64,000 nt of DNA, taken from positions 3,224,001 through 3,288,000 of the forward strand of contig NC_011312.1 in assembly GCF_000196495.1 (NCBI RefSeq), written 5' to 3'. Shown here one piece after another: positions 18,082-27,063 of this stretch (position 1 is its first letter; each line of letters begins with the position of its first letter). Position numbers and translations under genes: made by a program. A model generated the notes under the pieces. The model had not been told where the DNA came from. It worked only from the letters and a program-made list of their open reading frames with translations, and ran no database searches. The stretch is from Aliivibrio salmonicida LFI1238 (GTDB lineage: Bacteria; Pseudomonadota; Gammaproteobacteria; Enterobacterales; Vibrionaceae).

Positions 18082-18140
18082 AGAGATATTCCAAATTAGA
18101 ATGTTAGATCTGAATATAAACCATTTCTGTTCATATCTCT
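18082..18140. promoter_or_regulatory. Candidate LysR operator between divergent genes
   Basis: AGAGATAT at 18082 and ATATCTCT at 18133 are inverted around an AT-rich promoter-like stretch between the LysR and MFS genes. Suggestive only. Confidence 0.35.
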
Positions 18141-18185
18141 AATTGAGTACACTCCCGATTCAAACATTAGGAGTTAACACGAAAC

Positions 18186-19391
18186 ATGCACACGCCAAGC
18201 TCAAGACCATCAGATAAAAAATTGATCACCCTTATGGTGATGCTCGTTTTATTCAGTCCGTTAGCGATTGATATTTATCTGCCTGCATTACCGATGATGG
18301 TAAGCGAATTCCAAGTTGCATCAACATTAGGACAAGACACGATAACGTGGTTCATGTTCAGTATGGGATTAGGCCAATTGTTTGCTGGTCCATTAGCGGA
18401 TCGTTATGGCCGTCGTCCTATCGCTCTTACTGGTATTGTTATTTATGGTTTGAGTGCGGCATTAGCGTATTCAGCTCAAGAAATGGAAATGCTGTTGTTG
18501 GCTCGTTTACTTCAAGGTTTTGGTGCCTGTGCGACTTCTGTTGCGGCGTTCGCATCAGTACGAGACTCATTTGGTGCAGAGAAGAGTGGTCGAATGATCA
18601 GTTATTTGAATGGCGCGATTTGTTTTATTCCTGCGTTAGCACCAATTTTAGGCAGTTATTTAACGATGCATTTTGGTTGGCGTTCAAACTTCAGTTTCAT
18701 GGCAGGGTTTGCATTAGTTAGTTTTGTGATTATCGCGTTGAACTATAAAGAAACAAAACCATCAAATACCTTACAAACAGGGCGATTGATCAGTCCATCT
18801 CGTTATTGGTCAGTGCTAAAGCATCCCGCCTTTTTGTTCCATGCGACATTATGTATGTTAGCGATGGGCGTCATTTTAGCGTATGTGACATCGGCACCGG
18901 TATTACTGATGGATAAACTTGGGCTTACAATGCAAGAGTTTACCAATTGGTTTGCGGTGAATGCGGTACTAAATATCATGGCATGTTTTGCTGCACCAAA
19001 ATTCATGATCAAATTCGGAACTCGTAATGCATTACTTTTCGGCCTCAGTATTTTAGTGGTTGCCGGTGGGTTAATGTTAGGGTTCCAACATATTCAGCAA
19101 GCTTGGGCGTTTATGATCCCGATTTTCTTCTCGTCAGTAGGCTTCGCATGGGTACTGGGTTCGGCGGCAGGTAAGGCACTAGCACCATTCGGTGATAGAG
19201 CAGGAACTGCGGCAGCATTATTAGGGCTGTTTCAAATGAGTGGTGCGGGAATCATTGTTGGCACAATGCAAAGATTAGCACTCCCTTCAGCACAACTCTT
19301 AGCACTAATGATGTGGCTTCTCATCCCAGGCTTGCTGATCCTATTAAGTCGCGTTGGTAAACGATGGCATTCAGATCCAATTACTGAATAA
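18186..19391 (+). CDS. MFS drug-resistance transporter, Bcr/CflA type
   Basis: 401-residue inner-membrane proton antiporter with about 12 hydrophobic helices. The N-terminal pattern LVLFSPLAIDIYLPALPMM is characteristic of Bcr/CflA (DHA1) proteins. Motif A appears as GPLADRYGRRPIAL, and the motif C region is present in helix 5 (FIPALAPILGSYL). ATG at 18186 follows AGGAGTTAAC. Divergently transcribed from the LysR regulator, which probably controls it. Substrate not deducible. Confidence 0.9.
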   Translation: MHTPSSRPSDKKLITLMVMLVLFSPLAIDIYLPALPMMVSEFQVASTLGQDTITWFMFSMGLGQLFAGPLADRYGRRPIALTGIVIYGLSAALAYSAQEMEMLLLARLLQGFGACATSVAAFASVRDSFGAEKSGRMISYLNGAICFIPALAPILGSYLTMHFGWRSNFSFMAGFALVSFVIIALNYKETKPSNTLQTGRLISPSRYWSVLKHPAFLFHATLCMLAMGVILAYVTSAPVLLMDKLGLTMQEFTNWFAVNAVLNIMACFAAPKFMIKFGTRNALLFGLSILVVAGGLMLGFQHIQQAWAFMIPIFFSSVGFAWVLGSAAGKALAPFGDRAGTAAALLGLFQMSGAGIIVGTMQRLALPSAQLLALMMWLLIPGLLILLSRVGKRWHSDPITE

Positions 19392-19511
19392 TTTCAATTG
19401 ATGAATAAAAAAACAGCAACATTGCTTTTTTAATAGATCGAGATAAGATGGTTTTAGTGTATATTCACCCCTTATCTCGTTTTAATCGTTAATTAAAAGG
19501 CAAAACACGCA

Positions 19512-19796
19512 ATGTCGATGTCTATTATTGAAATGGCTCGTGTCTTAGAGCAGATGGAAGAGTCACCAGAGAAATTAATGTTTGGTAAACTTCTTTCTGA
19601 ATTAGGAAACCAAAGCCAAGAGCGCGTAAGAAGTGCTGCGCGACAAGTGTCTGTTCCTACATTGCGTGATCTGATTTACCAATTCCAAGTGGTAATTGAA
19701 GAACGCAAAGGTGAGACAACAAAAAAACTTGCAGAAGAAATGGCAAAAGAAGGGGTCTCTTTAGCAGATTTCCAAGCGTATTTAGCAAGCAAGTAA
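19512..19796 (+). CDS. Small conserved-looking helical protein (94 aa)
   Basis: Not assigned to a family. 94 residues, strongly helical and charged, no membrane segment or signal. The C-terminal half (ERKGETTKKLAEEMAKEGVSLADF) looks like a short helix pair. A clear ribosome site region (AAAAGGCAAAACACGC) and a strong downstream terminator make it a complete monocistronic unit. The heptad-like N-terminus (ARVLEQMEESPEKLMFGKLL) suggests an oligomerising or DNA-associated protein. It could be an H-NS-like accessory factor, but it lacks the TWTG-type DNA-binding motif, so I do not name it. Confidence 0.75.
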   Translation: MSMSIIEMARVLEQMEESPEKLMFGKLLSELGNQSQERVRSAARQVSVPTLRDLIYQFQVVIEERKGETTKKLAEEMAKEGVSLADFQAYLASK

Positions 19797-19810
19797 AGGT
19801 TATAAATAAA

Positions 19811-19838
19811 AAAAACAGCGAACTCCGCTGTTTTTTTT
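19811..19838. terminator. Bidirectional terminator
   Basis: AAAACAGCG / CGCTGTTTT stem with a 5-base loop, T-run on both strands, between two convergent genes. Confidence 0.88.
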
Positions 19839-19866
19839 ATCGCTAAATCACCTATTGATGGTTTTA

Positions 19867-20778
19867 TTATTTAATCTGGGCGGCCGATGTAGGTTCTTTT
19901 TTCTTGCCATAAAATTGCTGAACAACCAAGCCACAAACTATCATAACCAAACCGATTAATGTGGACGGGTGGATCTCTTCACCAATGATATTAGCCAAGA
20001 GTAATAAAGAGATAAAAGGAGAAGCAAAGATTAGGTTACTAATGCGAGCGGTATTCTGTGTGAGTCGTAATGCAGATAACCACAATACAAACGTAATGCC
20101 CATCTCAAATAGACCCACATAAGACACAGCCAACCAGCCACTCATTGGGATTTGCTCCCAAGGGGCACCTTCATAAATGCTTAAACCGACCGCAACGGGT
20201 AAGGCAACTAAGAACCCCAGTAATAATCCTAAAATAGGATCTGCTTTATTTTTCGCATTTAAAATCCAATAGCTTGCCCATAATAATGTTGAAAATAACG
20301 CGAGACCAACGCCTAATGGACTGTCAAACTCTAAACCTAGAACGTCCCCTTTGGTTGCAATAATAATGACACCAACATACCCAAGCACACAGGCAATCCA
20401 ATCTTGTTTTCGGATTTTTTGACCAAGAAATACAGCGGCCATTAATGTTAATGTGATTGCCCAGCTGTAGTTGATTGGTTGTGCTTGAGAGGCTGGTAAT
20501 AGATCGTAAGACTTAAATAAAACCAAGTAATACGCCAATGGGTTAATAGCACCTAATAAAATGTAATACAAAGGGTTGGCAAAAAAGGTACTTGTTAGTT
20601 GTGATAAGGTTTTTTGATAAGCGGCAACCCCCACTAACGCTAAAATTGAAACTGCACAGGCAATCGTCAGCATTTGGATGGGAGTAAAGTGTTCTAGGGT
20701 GATTTTAAATGCGGTCGCGACAGTCGACCATAAGAGGACGGCTGCGATCCCAAATCCTAATGCACGGCGTTCATTCAT
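19867..20778 (-). CDS. EamA/DMT-superfamily transporter
   Basis: 303-residue inner-membrane protein with ten hydrophobic segments in two EamA repeats. Repeat 1 starts GFGIAAVLLWSTVATAFKIT; repeat 2 starts GVGLALFSTLLWASYWILN. Ends with a charged cytoplasmic tail (GKKKEPTSAAQIK). The family exports amino acids or other small metabolites; the substrate here is unknown. Monocistronic, convergent with the 94-aa gene. Confidence 0.87.
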   Translation of the reverse strand: MNERRALGFGIAAVLLWSTVATAFKITLEHFTPIQMLTIACAVSILALVGVAAYQKTLSQLTSTFFANPLYYILLGAINPLAYYLVLFKSYDLLPASQAQPINYSWAITLTLMAAVFLGQKIRKQDWIACVLGYVGVIIIATKGDVLGLEFDSPLGVGLALFSTLLWASYWILNAKNKADPILGLLLGFLVALPVAVGLSIYEGAPWEQIPMSGWLAVSYVGLFEMGITFVLWLSALRLTQNTARISNLIFASPFISLLLLANIIGEEIHPSTLIGLVMIVCGLVVQQFYGKKKEPTSAAQIK

Positions 20779-20905
20779 TGTTATTCTTCTCTATTAGAAA
20801 TCCATTTAGATCCGGAGTTTACCTGCAGTGATGAAATAGTGTTAACTGGACATTTATCCAGTATCAAAATATCCTATAAAGATTCGTTTTTGTATTGAGT
20901 AAATT

Positions 20906-22426
20906 ATGGATTTTTTGAATCAGTTTGGTGGGCATTTATTGTTTGGTTTTTCAGGAGCAGTGGTTGCTTACGCTGTCGCCTATACATTAACGAAAAGCCG
21001 TAACGAACAAGCATTGGCATTATTAGAGCAATCATTAGAGTCAGAAAAAAAACTCGCGAGTACTCAATTGAGTCAACTTAATCAACAGGTAGATAAGCAA
21101 CAGGCAGAGCTTGATGAGCTAGACATTGAAAGAGATAAACTGGTTCAAGAGCAAAAGCAATTTCATGGTCGTCTAATGGCTGCGATGGAAAAACTGCGTT
21201 ACTTTGATGCCATTCAAAAAGAAAAAGAATTTCTCACACAACAACTTGAGTTTTCTCGTCAAACGAATTCCAATATTGAAGCTGAATTGCGTGAACAAGA
21301 AGCGCGACACGAAGAAGAGCGCAAAGCAAGCCAAGAAAAACTCGAGATACTAGAGCGTGCAGAGCTGCGTTTAAAGGAACAGTTCGAGAATTTAGCCAAC
21401 CAATTGTTTGAGCAGAAAACGAAAACCGTTGATGAGCAAAATAAAGTGAGTTTAGAGGGCTTGTTGTCGCCATTAAAAGAACAGCTTGAAGGATTCAAAA
21501 GACAGGTTAACGACAGTTTTGGTCTTGAAGCCAAAGAGCGTCACACGTTAGTGCATGAAATTCGCAGCTTACAACAGCTTAATGAACGCATGACACAAGA
21601 AGCGGTAAACCTGACTAACGCCTTAAAAGGTGACAACAAACAACAAGGTAATTGGGGTGAAGTTGTTCTTGGTCGAGTGTTAAAAGAATCGGGGTTACGT
21701 GAAGGTCATGAGTACGATACCCAAGTCAGTATGGATGACGACGAGGGTAAGCGCTTTTATCCTGATGTGATTGTTCACTTACCTGACGAGAAAGATGTCG
21801 TGGTCGATTCCAAAATGACCTTGGTTGCCTACGAGCGATTTTTTAACAGCGATGACTTTAATCAAAAAGAGCAGGCGCTTGATGAACACCTTATGGCCAT
21901 TCGTGCTCATTTACGTGGTTTAAGCAAAAAGGATTACCACAAATTAAATGGCTTACGCAGCTTGGATTATGTCTTGATGTTTATTCCAGTTGAGCCCGCT
22001 TTTCAGGTGGCGATTGAAGCCGATCCTTCGTTAATCTCGGATGCGATGGAGCAGAACATTATCATTGTAAGCCCAACAACATTACTGGTTGCACTCAGAA
22101 CCATCAGTAACTTATGGCGCAATGAAAGACAGAATCAAAACGCGAAAATTATTGCTGAACGAGCCACGAAGCTGTACGACAAAATGCGATTGTTTGTGGA
22201 TGACATGGAAGCGGTCGGCGGTGCATTAGATAAGGCAAATCAAAGCTACCAAGGCGCAATGAATAAATTGGCAACAGGAAGAGGGAACATCATTCGCCAA
22301 GCGGAAAGCTTTAAAGAGCTTGGTGTAGAAGTAAAACGAGACATAAATCGTCGTCTTATTGAGCAATCTTTTGAAGCCGATGCCATGCAAACGCTTGGTG
22401 ATAGTGGGTCGGATAAAGTAGACTAG
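20906..22426 (+). CDS. rmuC: DNA recombination protein RmuC
   Basis: 506 residues: an N-terminal membrane anchor (about residues 8-28), a long coiled coil (about 30-180, Glu/Gln/Lys-rich), then the RmuC domain with its nuclease-like core (NWGEVVLGRVLKESGLREG, DVVVDSKMTL). RmuC limits recombination at inverted repeats in E. coli. Gene order rmuC-ubiE-ubiJ-ubiB-tatABC is the standard gammaproteobacterial arrangement. ubiE starts 59 bases downstream. Confidence 0.95.
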   Translation: MDFLNQFGGHLLFGFSGAVVAYAVAYTLTKSRNEQALALLEQSLESEKKLASTQLSQLNQQVDKQQAELDELDIERDKLVQEQKQFHGRLMAAMEKLRYFDAIQKEKEFLTQQLEFSRQTNSNIEAELREQEARHEEERKASQEKLEILERAELRLKEQFENLANQLFEQKTKTVDEQNKVSLEGLLSPLKEQLEGFKRQVNDSFGLEAKERHTLVHEIRSLQQLNERMTQEAVNLTNALKGDNKQQGNWGEVVLGRVLKESGLREGHEYDTQVSMDDDEGKRFYPDVIVHLPDEKDVVVDSKMTLVAYERFFNSDDFNQKEQALDEHLMAIRAHLRGLSKKDYHKLNGLRSLDYVLMFIPVEPAFQVAIEADPSLISDAMEQNIIIVSPTTLLVALRTISNLWRNERQNQNAKIIAERATKLYDKMRLFVDDMEAVGGALDKANQSYQGAMNKLATGRGNIIRQAESFKELGVEVKRDINRRLIEQSFEADAMQTLGDSGSDKVD

Positions 22427-22485
22427 AGCGCTGTTGATCCCACAGGATAAGAAGGGGTCAACATATTATCTCTAGAGGACTTAAA

Positions 22486-23250
22486 ATGACGGACAAAACG
22501 CACTCTACCGAAGAGACCACACACTTCGGTTTTACAACAGTAGCAAAAGAAGAAAAAGTAGCGAAAGTTGCTGAAGTATTTCACTCTGTAGCGGCAAAAT
22601 ACGACATCATGAATGACCTTATGTCTGGTGGTGTTCATCGTATTTGGAAGCGCTTTACTATTGATTGCAGTGGCGTACGTCCTGGACATAAAGTGCTTGA
22701 TTTAGCCGGTGGTACAGGCGACTTAACGGCTAAGTTTTCTCGTATTGTTGGTGAGAAAGGCCAAGTTATTTTGGCTGATATTAACAACTCAATGTTGAAT
22801 ATTGGTCGTGACAAATTAAGAGACATGGGCATTGTTGGTAACGTGAACTACGTGCAAGCAAATGCTGAAGAACTGCCTTTTCCTGATAACCATTTTGATT
22901 GTATTACAATCAGTTTTGGTCTGCGTAACGTGACAGACAAAGACAAAGCATTACGCTCGATGTTTCGCGTGTTAAAGCCGGGCGGTCGCCTGTTGGTTCT
23001 TGAGTTCTCAAAACCTATCCTTGAACCATTATCAAAAATCTACGATGCTTATTCATTCCACCTGTTGCCTAAAATCGGGGAATTGATAGCCAACGATGCT
23101 GACAGTTATCGTTATCTTGCTGAATCTATTCGTATGCACCCAGATCAAGAAACACTGAAAGGCATGATGGAAGAGGCTGGCTTTGAGCAAGCAAACTACT
23201 ACAACTTAACTGGTGGTATTGTTGCTCTGCATCGTGGTTACAAATTTTAA
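22486..23250 (+). CDS. ubiE: Ubiquinone/menaquinone C-methyltransferase UbiE
   Basis: 254-residue SAM-dependent methyltransferase acting on the benzoquinol ring in ubiquinone synthesis and on demethylmenaquinol. SAM motif I is VLDLAGGTGDLTAKF. UbiE signatures: YDIMNDLMSGGVHRIWKR and LRNVTDKDKALRSMFRVLKPGG. ATG at 22486 follows AGAGGAC. First of the ubiEJB cluster. Confidence 0.97.
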   Translation: MTDKTHSTEETTHFGFTTVAKEEKVAKVAEVFHSVAAKYDIMNDLMSGGVHRIWKRFTIDCSGVRPGHKVLDLAGGTGDLTAKFSRIVGEKGQVILADINNSMLNIGRDKLRDMGIVGNVNYVQANAEELPFPDNHFDCITISFGLRNVTDKDKALRSMFRVLKPGGRLLVLEFSKPILEPLSKIYDAYSFHLLPKIGELIANDADSYRYLAESIRMHPDQETLKGMMEEAGFEQANYYNLTGGIVALHRGYKF

Positions 23251-23259
23251 TAGGATAAA

Positions 23260-23886
23260 ATGATGCCATTAGATCCGTTTGTAACAGGTGTGATTGAAAC
23301 GGGGTTAAACGCCCTGCTAAAAGAATCGCCAGAGAGCAAAGCTGCATTGCATCGATTAAAAGAGAAGATTATTCATGTTCATTTGAATGAGTTTAATAAA
23401 GATCTCTATTTTATTTTTAGCCAACAGCACGTTGATATCTTGTCTAAATTTGAAGGTGAGGTTGATTGTTATCTTGCGTTGAATTTGTCGGTGTTGCCGC
23501 AATTGCGAGAGCAAAACAATATTACTCAATTAATAAAGCAAGATAAGTTAGTGCTTGAAGGTGATCTTAACCTCGCTCAGCAATTCTCTGCATTATTAAC
23601 AGAATTAAAACCGGATGTTGAAGAGAAATTGTCTCAATATACGGGAGACATTGTTGCGCATACATTGGTGAGTGGCGTTAAAGGCAGTGCATGCTGGATT
23701 AAAAAGCAAGTGACGCGTCAAACTCGTCATGCTGCAGAAGTCCTAACGGAAGAATGGAAGATTGCCCCACCGCCTTTAGAGGTTGCGTACTTCTGCGATC
23801 AAGTGTCTGATGTTGAAAAACACCTCGCACAATTAGACGCTCGCTTGACGCAATTATTACAGACAGCATCAATGGAGCGCGCATGA
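23260..23886 (+). CDS. ubiJ: Ubiquinone biosynthesis accessory factor UbiJ
   Basis: 208 residues with an N-terminal SCP2-type lipid-binding domain (PFVTGVIETGLNALLKESPE; LEGDLNLAQQFSALLTELKPD) and a C-terminal coiled coil (residues 165-205). In E. coli UbiJ pairs with UbiK and gathers the Ubi metabolon around lipophilic intermediates. Two adjacent ATGs (23260, 23263) are both possible. Its stop overlaps the ubiB start by 4 bases (ATGA type). Confidence 0.93.
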   Translation: MMPLDPFVTGVIETGLNALLKESPESKAALHRLKEKIIHVHLNEFNKDLYFIFSQQHVDILSKFEGEVDCYLALNLSVLPQLREQNNITQLIKQDKLVLEGDLNLAQQFSALLTELKPDVEEKLSQYTGDIVAHTLVSGVKGSACWIKKQVTRQTRHAAEVLTEEWKIAPPPLEVAYFCDQVSDVEKHLAQLDARLTQLLQTASMERA

Positions 23887-25514
23887 CCCCATCAGAGCTA
23901 AAACGCTTATATCAAATCACCAAGGTTCAACTTGAGTATGGATTGGATGAGCTATTGCCTGATCATGCATTAACTCAATTACCAAAACGTTTACGCAAAG
24001 GGTTATTTTGGATTAAGAATCGCTATCCAGAAAAACCATTGGGTGAGCGTTTACGGTTAGCATTGCAAGAATTGGGTCCGGTTTGGATTAAATTCGGTCA
24101 AATGATGTCTACGCGTCGTGATCTTTTTCCTCCTCATTTAGCTGATCAATTAGCTTTACTGCAAGACCAGGTCGCCCCCTTTGATGGCCAGCTAGCAAAA
24201 GATCAAATGGAGTTATCATTGGGTGGACCATTAGAAAATTGGTTTACGGATTTTGATATTGTCCCATTAGCATCCGCCTCGATTGCTCAAGTACACACCG
24301 CAAAATTGAAAGAGTCTGGTCGTGAGATTGTCCTTAAGGTTATTCGTCCGGATATTCGCCCAGTGATTGAAGCGGATATTCGCCTGATGTATCGCATGGC
24401 TACCTTGGTAGAGAAACACATACCAGAAGCGCGCCGCCTTAAACCGGTCGAGGTCATCGAAGAATATGAGAAAACCTTAATCGATGAGCTAGACTTAAGA
24501 AGAGAGGCGAGCAATGCAATGCAATTGCGTCGCAACTTTGAAGGCAGTGAAGAGCTGTATGTCCCTGAAGTTATTTTGGATGTCAGTTCTGAACACTTGA
24601 TGGTGTCTGAGCGTATTTATGGTATTCAAGTTTCTGACATCGAGCAACTAGAGAAAAATGGCACCAACATGAAGCTGTTGGCTGAACGTGGTGTGTCGGT
24701 TTTCTTTACTCAAGTATTTCGTGACAGCTTTTTCCATGCGGATATGCACCCGGGTAACGTATTTGTAAATCCGGATAATCCAGAGAATCCGCAGTGGATT
24801 GGATTAGATTGTGGTATTGTTGGAACACTCAATAAAGAAGACAAGCGCTATTTAGCGGAGAACTTACTTGGCTTTTTTAATAGCGATTATCGTAAAGTCG
24901 CACAGTTACATATTGATTCAGGTTGGGTTCCGGCAGAGACTAATGTCGAAGAATTCGAATTTGCTATCCGTATTGTCTGTGAGCCGATTTTTGCTAAACC
25001 ATTAGGTGAGATATCTTTTGGTCATGTGTTATTGAATTTATTTAACACAGCACGTCGCTTTAATATGGAAGTGCAGCCGCAATTAGTCTTATTGCAAAAG
25101 ACGTTATTATACGTGGAAGGATTAGGCAGACAGCTATATCCTCAATTGGATTTGTGGGCAACCGCCAAACCGTTTCTAGAAACGTGGATGGCAAAACAAA
25201 TTGGACCGGCAGCCTTTTTGACTGCTTTGACTGAGAAAGCGCCATTTTGGGCTGAGAAACTGCCAGAACTACCTGATTTAGTTTATGACAGTTTGCGCCA
25301 AGGCAAAGTTCTTAATCAACGAATGGATAAACTTTACGCAGGTTATCGTCAAAGTAAGCGTCAACAGGCAAAAGGACAATTCCTATTTAATGTTGGAGCA
25401 ACTCTGCTGATTTGTTCTGCGGTGTTATTAACCAGTAACATTACTGCGTTAGCATCAATTAGTGCTGCTACAGGTGTCACGTTTTGGCTATTAAGCTGGC
25501 GAGCATATCGTTAA
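23883..25514 (+). CDS. ubiB: Atypical kinase-like protein UbiB
   Basis: 543-residue ABC1/ADCK-family protein needed for ubiquinone synthesis, with ATPase rather than classical kinase activity. Family marks: KFGQMMSTRRDLFP (KxGQ), ASASIAQVH (the A-rich loop replacing a P-loop), HADMHPGNVF (catalytic loop) and GLDCGIVG (DFG-like). Two hydrophobic segments at the C-terminus anchor it in the membrane. Overlaps ubiJ by 4 bases. Confidence 0.97.
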   Translation: MTPSELKRLYQITKVQLEYGLDELLPDHALTQLPKRLRKGLFWIKNRYPEKPLGERLRLALQELGPVWIKFGQMMSTRRDLFPPHLADQLALLQDQVAPFDGQLAKDQMELSLGGPLENWFTDFDIVPLASASIAQVHTAKLKESGREIVLKVIRPDIRPVIEADIRLMYRMATLVEKHIPEARRLKPVEVIEEYEKTLIDELDLRREASNAMQLRRNFEGSEELYVPEVILDVSSEHLMVSERIYGIQVSDIEQLEKNGTNMKLLAERGVSVFFTQVFRDSFFHADMHPGNVFVNPDNPENPQWIGLDCGIVGTLNKEDKRYLAENLLGFFNSDYRKVAQLHIDSGWVPAETNVEEFEFAIRIVCEPIFAKPLGEISFGHVLLNLFNTARRFNMEVQPQLVLLQKTLLYVEGLGRQLYPQLDLWATAKPFLETWMAKQIGPAAFLTALTEKAPFWAEKLPELPDLVYDSLRQGKVLNQRMDKLYAGYRQSKRQQAKGQFLFNVGATLLICSAVLLTSNITALASISAATGVTFWLLSWRAYR

Positions 25515-25569
25515 TAAGCGTTACTCTATTTAGCAATTTTTTAACCCCTAACACGCTGAGGAAATAAGC

Positions 25570-25818
25570 ATGGGTGGTATTAGTATTTGGCAACTTCTTA
25601 TAATTGCAGTAATTATCGTTCTGTTATTTGGTACGAAAAAATTACGCGGTGTAGGCAGTGATTTGGGTTCTGCTGTTAAAGGCTTTAAAAAAGCGATAAG
25701 TGAAGATGAATCAGCGAAAGACGCGAAGAAAGACGCGGATTTTGTTCCTCAGAACTTAGAGAAAAAAGAAGCAGAAACAGTAGAAAAACAAAAGCAAAAC
25801 GACAAAGAGCAGGCATAA
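25570..25818 (+). CDS. tatA: Sec-independent translocase subunit TatA
   Basis: 82 residues: one N-terminal membrane helix (GISIWQLLIIAVIIVLLFGT), hinge and amphipathic helix (KKLRGVGSDLGSAVKGFKKA), and an acidic/basic tail. It forms the pore-like assembly for folded twin-arginine substrates. Start with AGGAAATAAGC upstream. tatB begins 3 bases after the stop. Confidence 0.96.
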   Translation: MGGISIWQLLIIAVIIVLLFGTKKLRGVGSDLGSAVKGFKKAISEDESAKDAKKDADFVPQNLEKKEAETVEKQKQNDKEQA

Positions 25819-25821
25819 TTC

Positions 25822-26199
25822 GTGTTTGATATCGGTTTTTGGGAACTGATACTGATCTCTGTTGTTGGGCTAGTGGTACTAGGACCGGAACGTTTACCAA
25901 AAGCGATCCGATCAGTAGCGCAGTTTGTTGGGGCAGCAAAAAGCATGGCGAATAACGTCAAAGATGAGCTGACTCAAGAATTGAAGATTCAAGAACTTCA
26001 AGATAACTTGCGTAAAGCAGAACAGATGAATATGGATGACTTATCGCCTGAACTTAAAAAATCAGTTGAAGAGTTAAAACAAGCGGCAGCAGATGTCACT
26101 CGTCCATATGCAAAACCAGAAGAAAAAGTAGAAGCACCGAGTGCAGACACTGAAACTTCCGTTGTATCTGACTCTACCTCTAAAACAAAAGCAGAGTAA
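25822..26199 (+). CDS. tatB: Sec-independent translocase subunit TatB (GTG start)
   Basis: 125 residues, TatA-like fold with TatB marks: FDIGFWELILISVVGLVVLGPERLP (given in part: FDIGFWELI...GPERLP), where the Glu in the helix and the GPERLP hinge separate TatB from TatA. Longer charged C-terminus. The start is GTG at 25822, the only codon giving the conserved F-D-I-G beginning. It acts with TatC as the substrate receptor. Confidence 0.95.
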   Translation: MFDIGFWELILISVVGLVVLGPERLPKAIRSVAQFVGAAKSMANNVKDELTQELKIQELQDNLRKAEQMNMDDLSPELKKSVEELKQAAADVTRPYAKPEEKVEAPSADTETSVVSDSTSKTKAE

Positions 26200-26201
26200 T
26201 T

Positions 26202-26957
26202 ATGTCATCAGTTGAACACTCTCAGCCGTTGCTCACTCATTTACTAGAGTTAAGAAACCGTCTTTTAAAGGCATTAATTGCCGTTATCGTGGTGTTTTTA
26301 GGTTTAGTTTGGTTTGCTAACGACATTTATGAGTTCCTATCTGCCCCTTTGGTTGAAAGATTACCAGCGGGTGCAACCATGATTGCAACTGATGTCGCGT
26401 CACCATTTTTCACGCCTATAAAGCTGACTTTGGTGGCATCGATATTTGTCGCTATTCCGGTGATTCTTTATCAAGTGTGGGCATTTGTAGCTCCTGGATT
26501 GTATAAGCATGAAAAGAAATTGGTCATGCCTTTACTGTTTTCAAGCTCAATGCTGTTTTATGCAGGTGTTTCTTTCGCCTACTTTATTGTGTTTCCATTG
26601 GTGTTTAGTTTCTTTACGAACATTGCACCGGAAGGCGTACAAGTAGCGACGGATATCTCCAGTTACCTTGATTTTGTATTAGCATTGTTTTTAGCGTTTG
26701 GTATTGCGTTTGAAATTCCTGTTGCCATCATTTTATTATGTTGGACGGGAGCGACAACGCCTGAAACGTTAAAACAAAAACGTCCATATATTGTCGTGGG
26801 TGCTTTTGTTGTTGGTATGATGCTAACACCGCCAGACATTATCTCTCAAACCTTACTTGCAGTGCCTATGTGTATTTTGTTTGAGTTTGGTTTGTTCTTT
26901 TCTCGTTTCTATGTGAGAGAGAAAACAGATGATGATTTGGAGCAAGATGAAGCGTAG
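26202..26957 (+). CDS. tatC: Sec-independent translocase subunit TatC
   Basis: 251-residue, six-helix membrane receptor for the twin-arginine motif. N-terminus SQPLLTHLLELRNRLLKALI holds the conserved H-L-x-E-L-R-x-R motif; FEIPVAIILLCW and the GMMLTPPDIISQT loop are conserved. Two bases after tatB. A strong terminator follows at 26980. Confidence 0.97.
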   Translation: MSSVEHSQPLLTHLLELRNRLLKALIAVIVVFLGLVWFANDIYEFLSAPLVERLPAGATMIATDVASPFFTPIKLTLVASIFVAIPVILYQVWAFVAPGLYKHEKKLVMPLLFSSSMLFYAGVSFAYFIVFPLVFSFFTNIAPEGVQVATDISSYLDFVLALFLAFGIAFEIPVAIILLCWTGATTPETLKQKRPYIVVGAFVVGMMLTPPDIISQTLLAVPMCILFEFGLFFSRFYVREKTDDDLEQDEA

Positions 26958-26979
26958 TGCTTGATTGAAGCGAAAATAA

Positions 26980-27010
26980 AAAGCGTTGATATTATATCAG
27001 CGCTTTTTTT
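26980..27010 (+). terminator. Rho-independent terminator of the tat operon
   Basis: AAAGCGTTGATA, 3-base loop, TATCAGCGCTTT (one G-U pair), then TTTT. Confidence 0.9.
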
Positions 27011-27063
27011 ATGCCTGATTTTTGGATTTCAAATCGGGTCTTGTGTTGATGAGAAAGTATGTA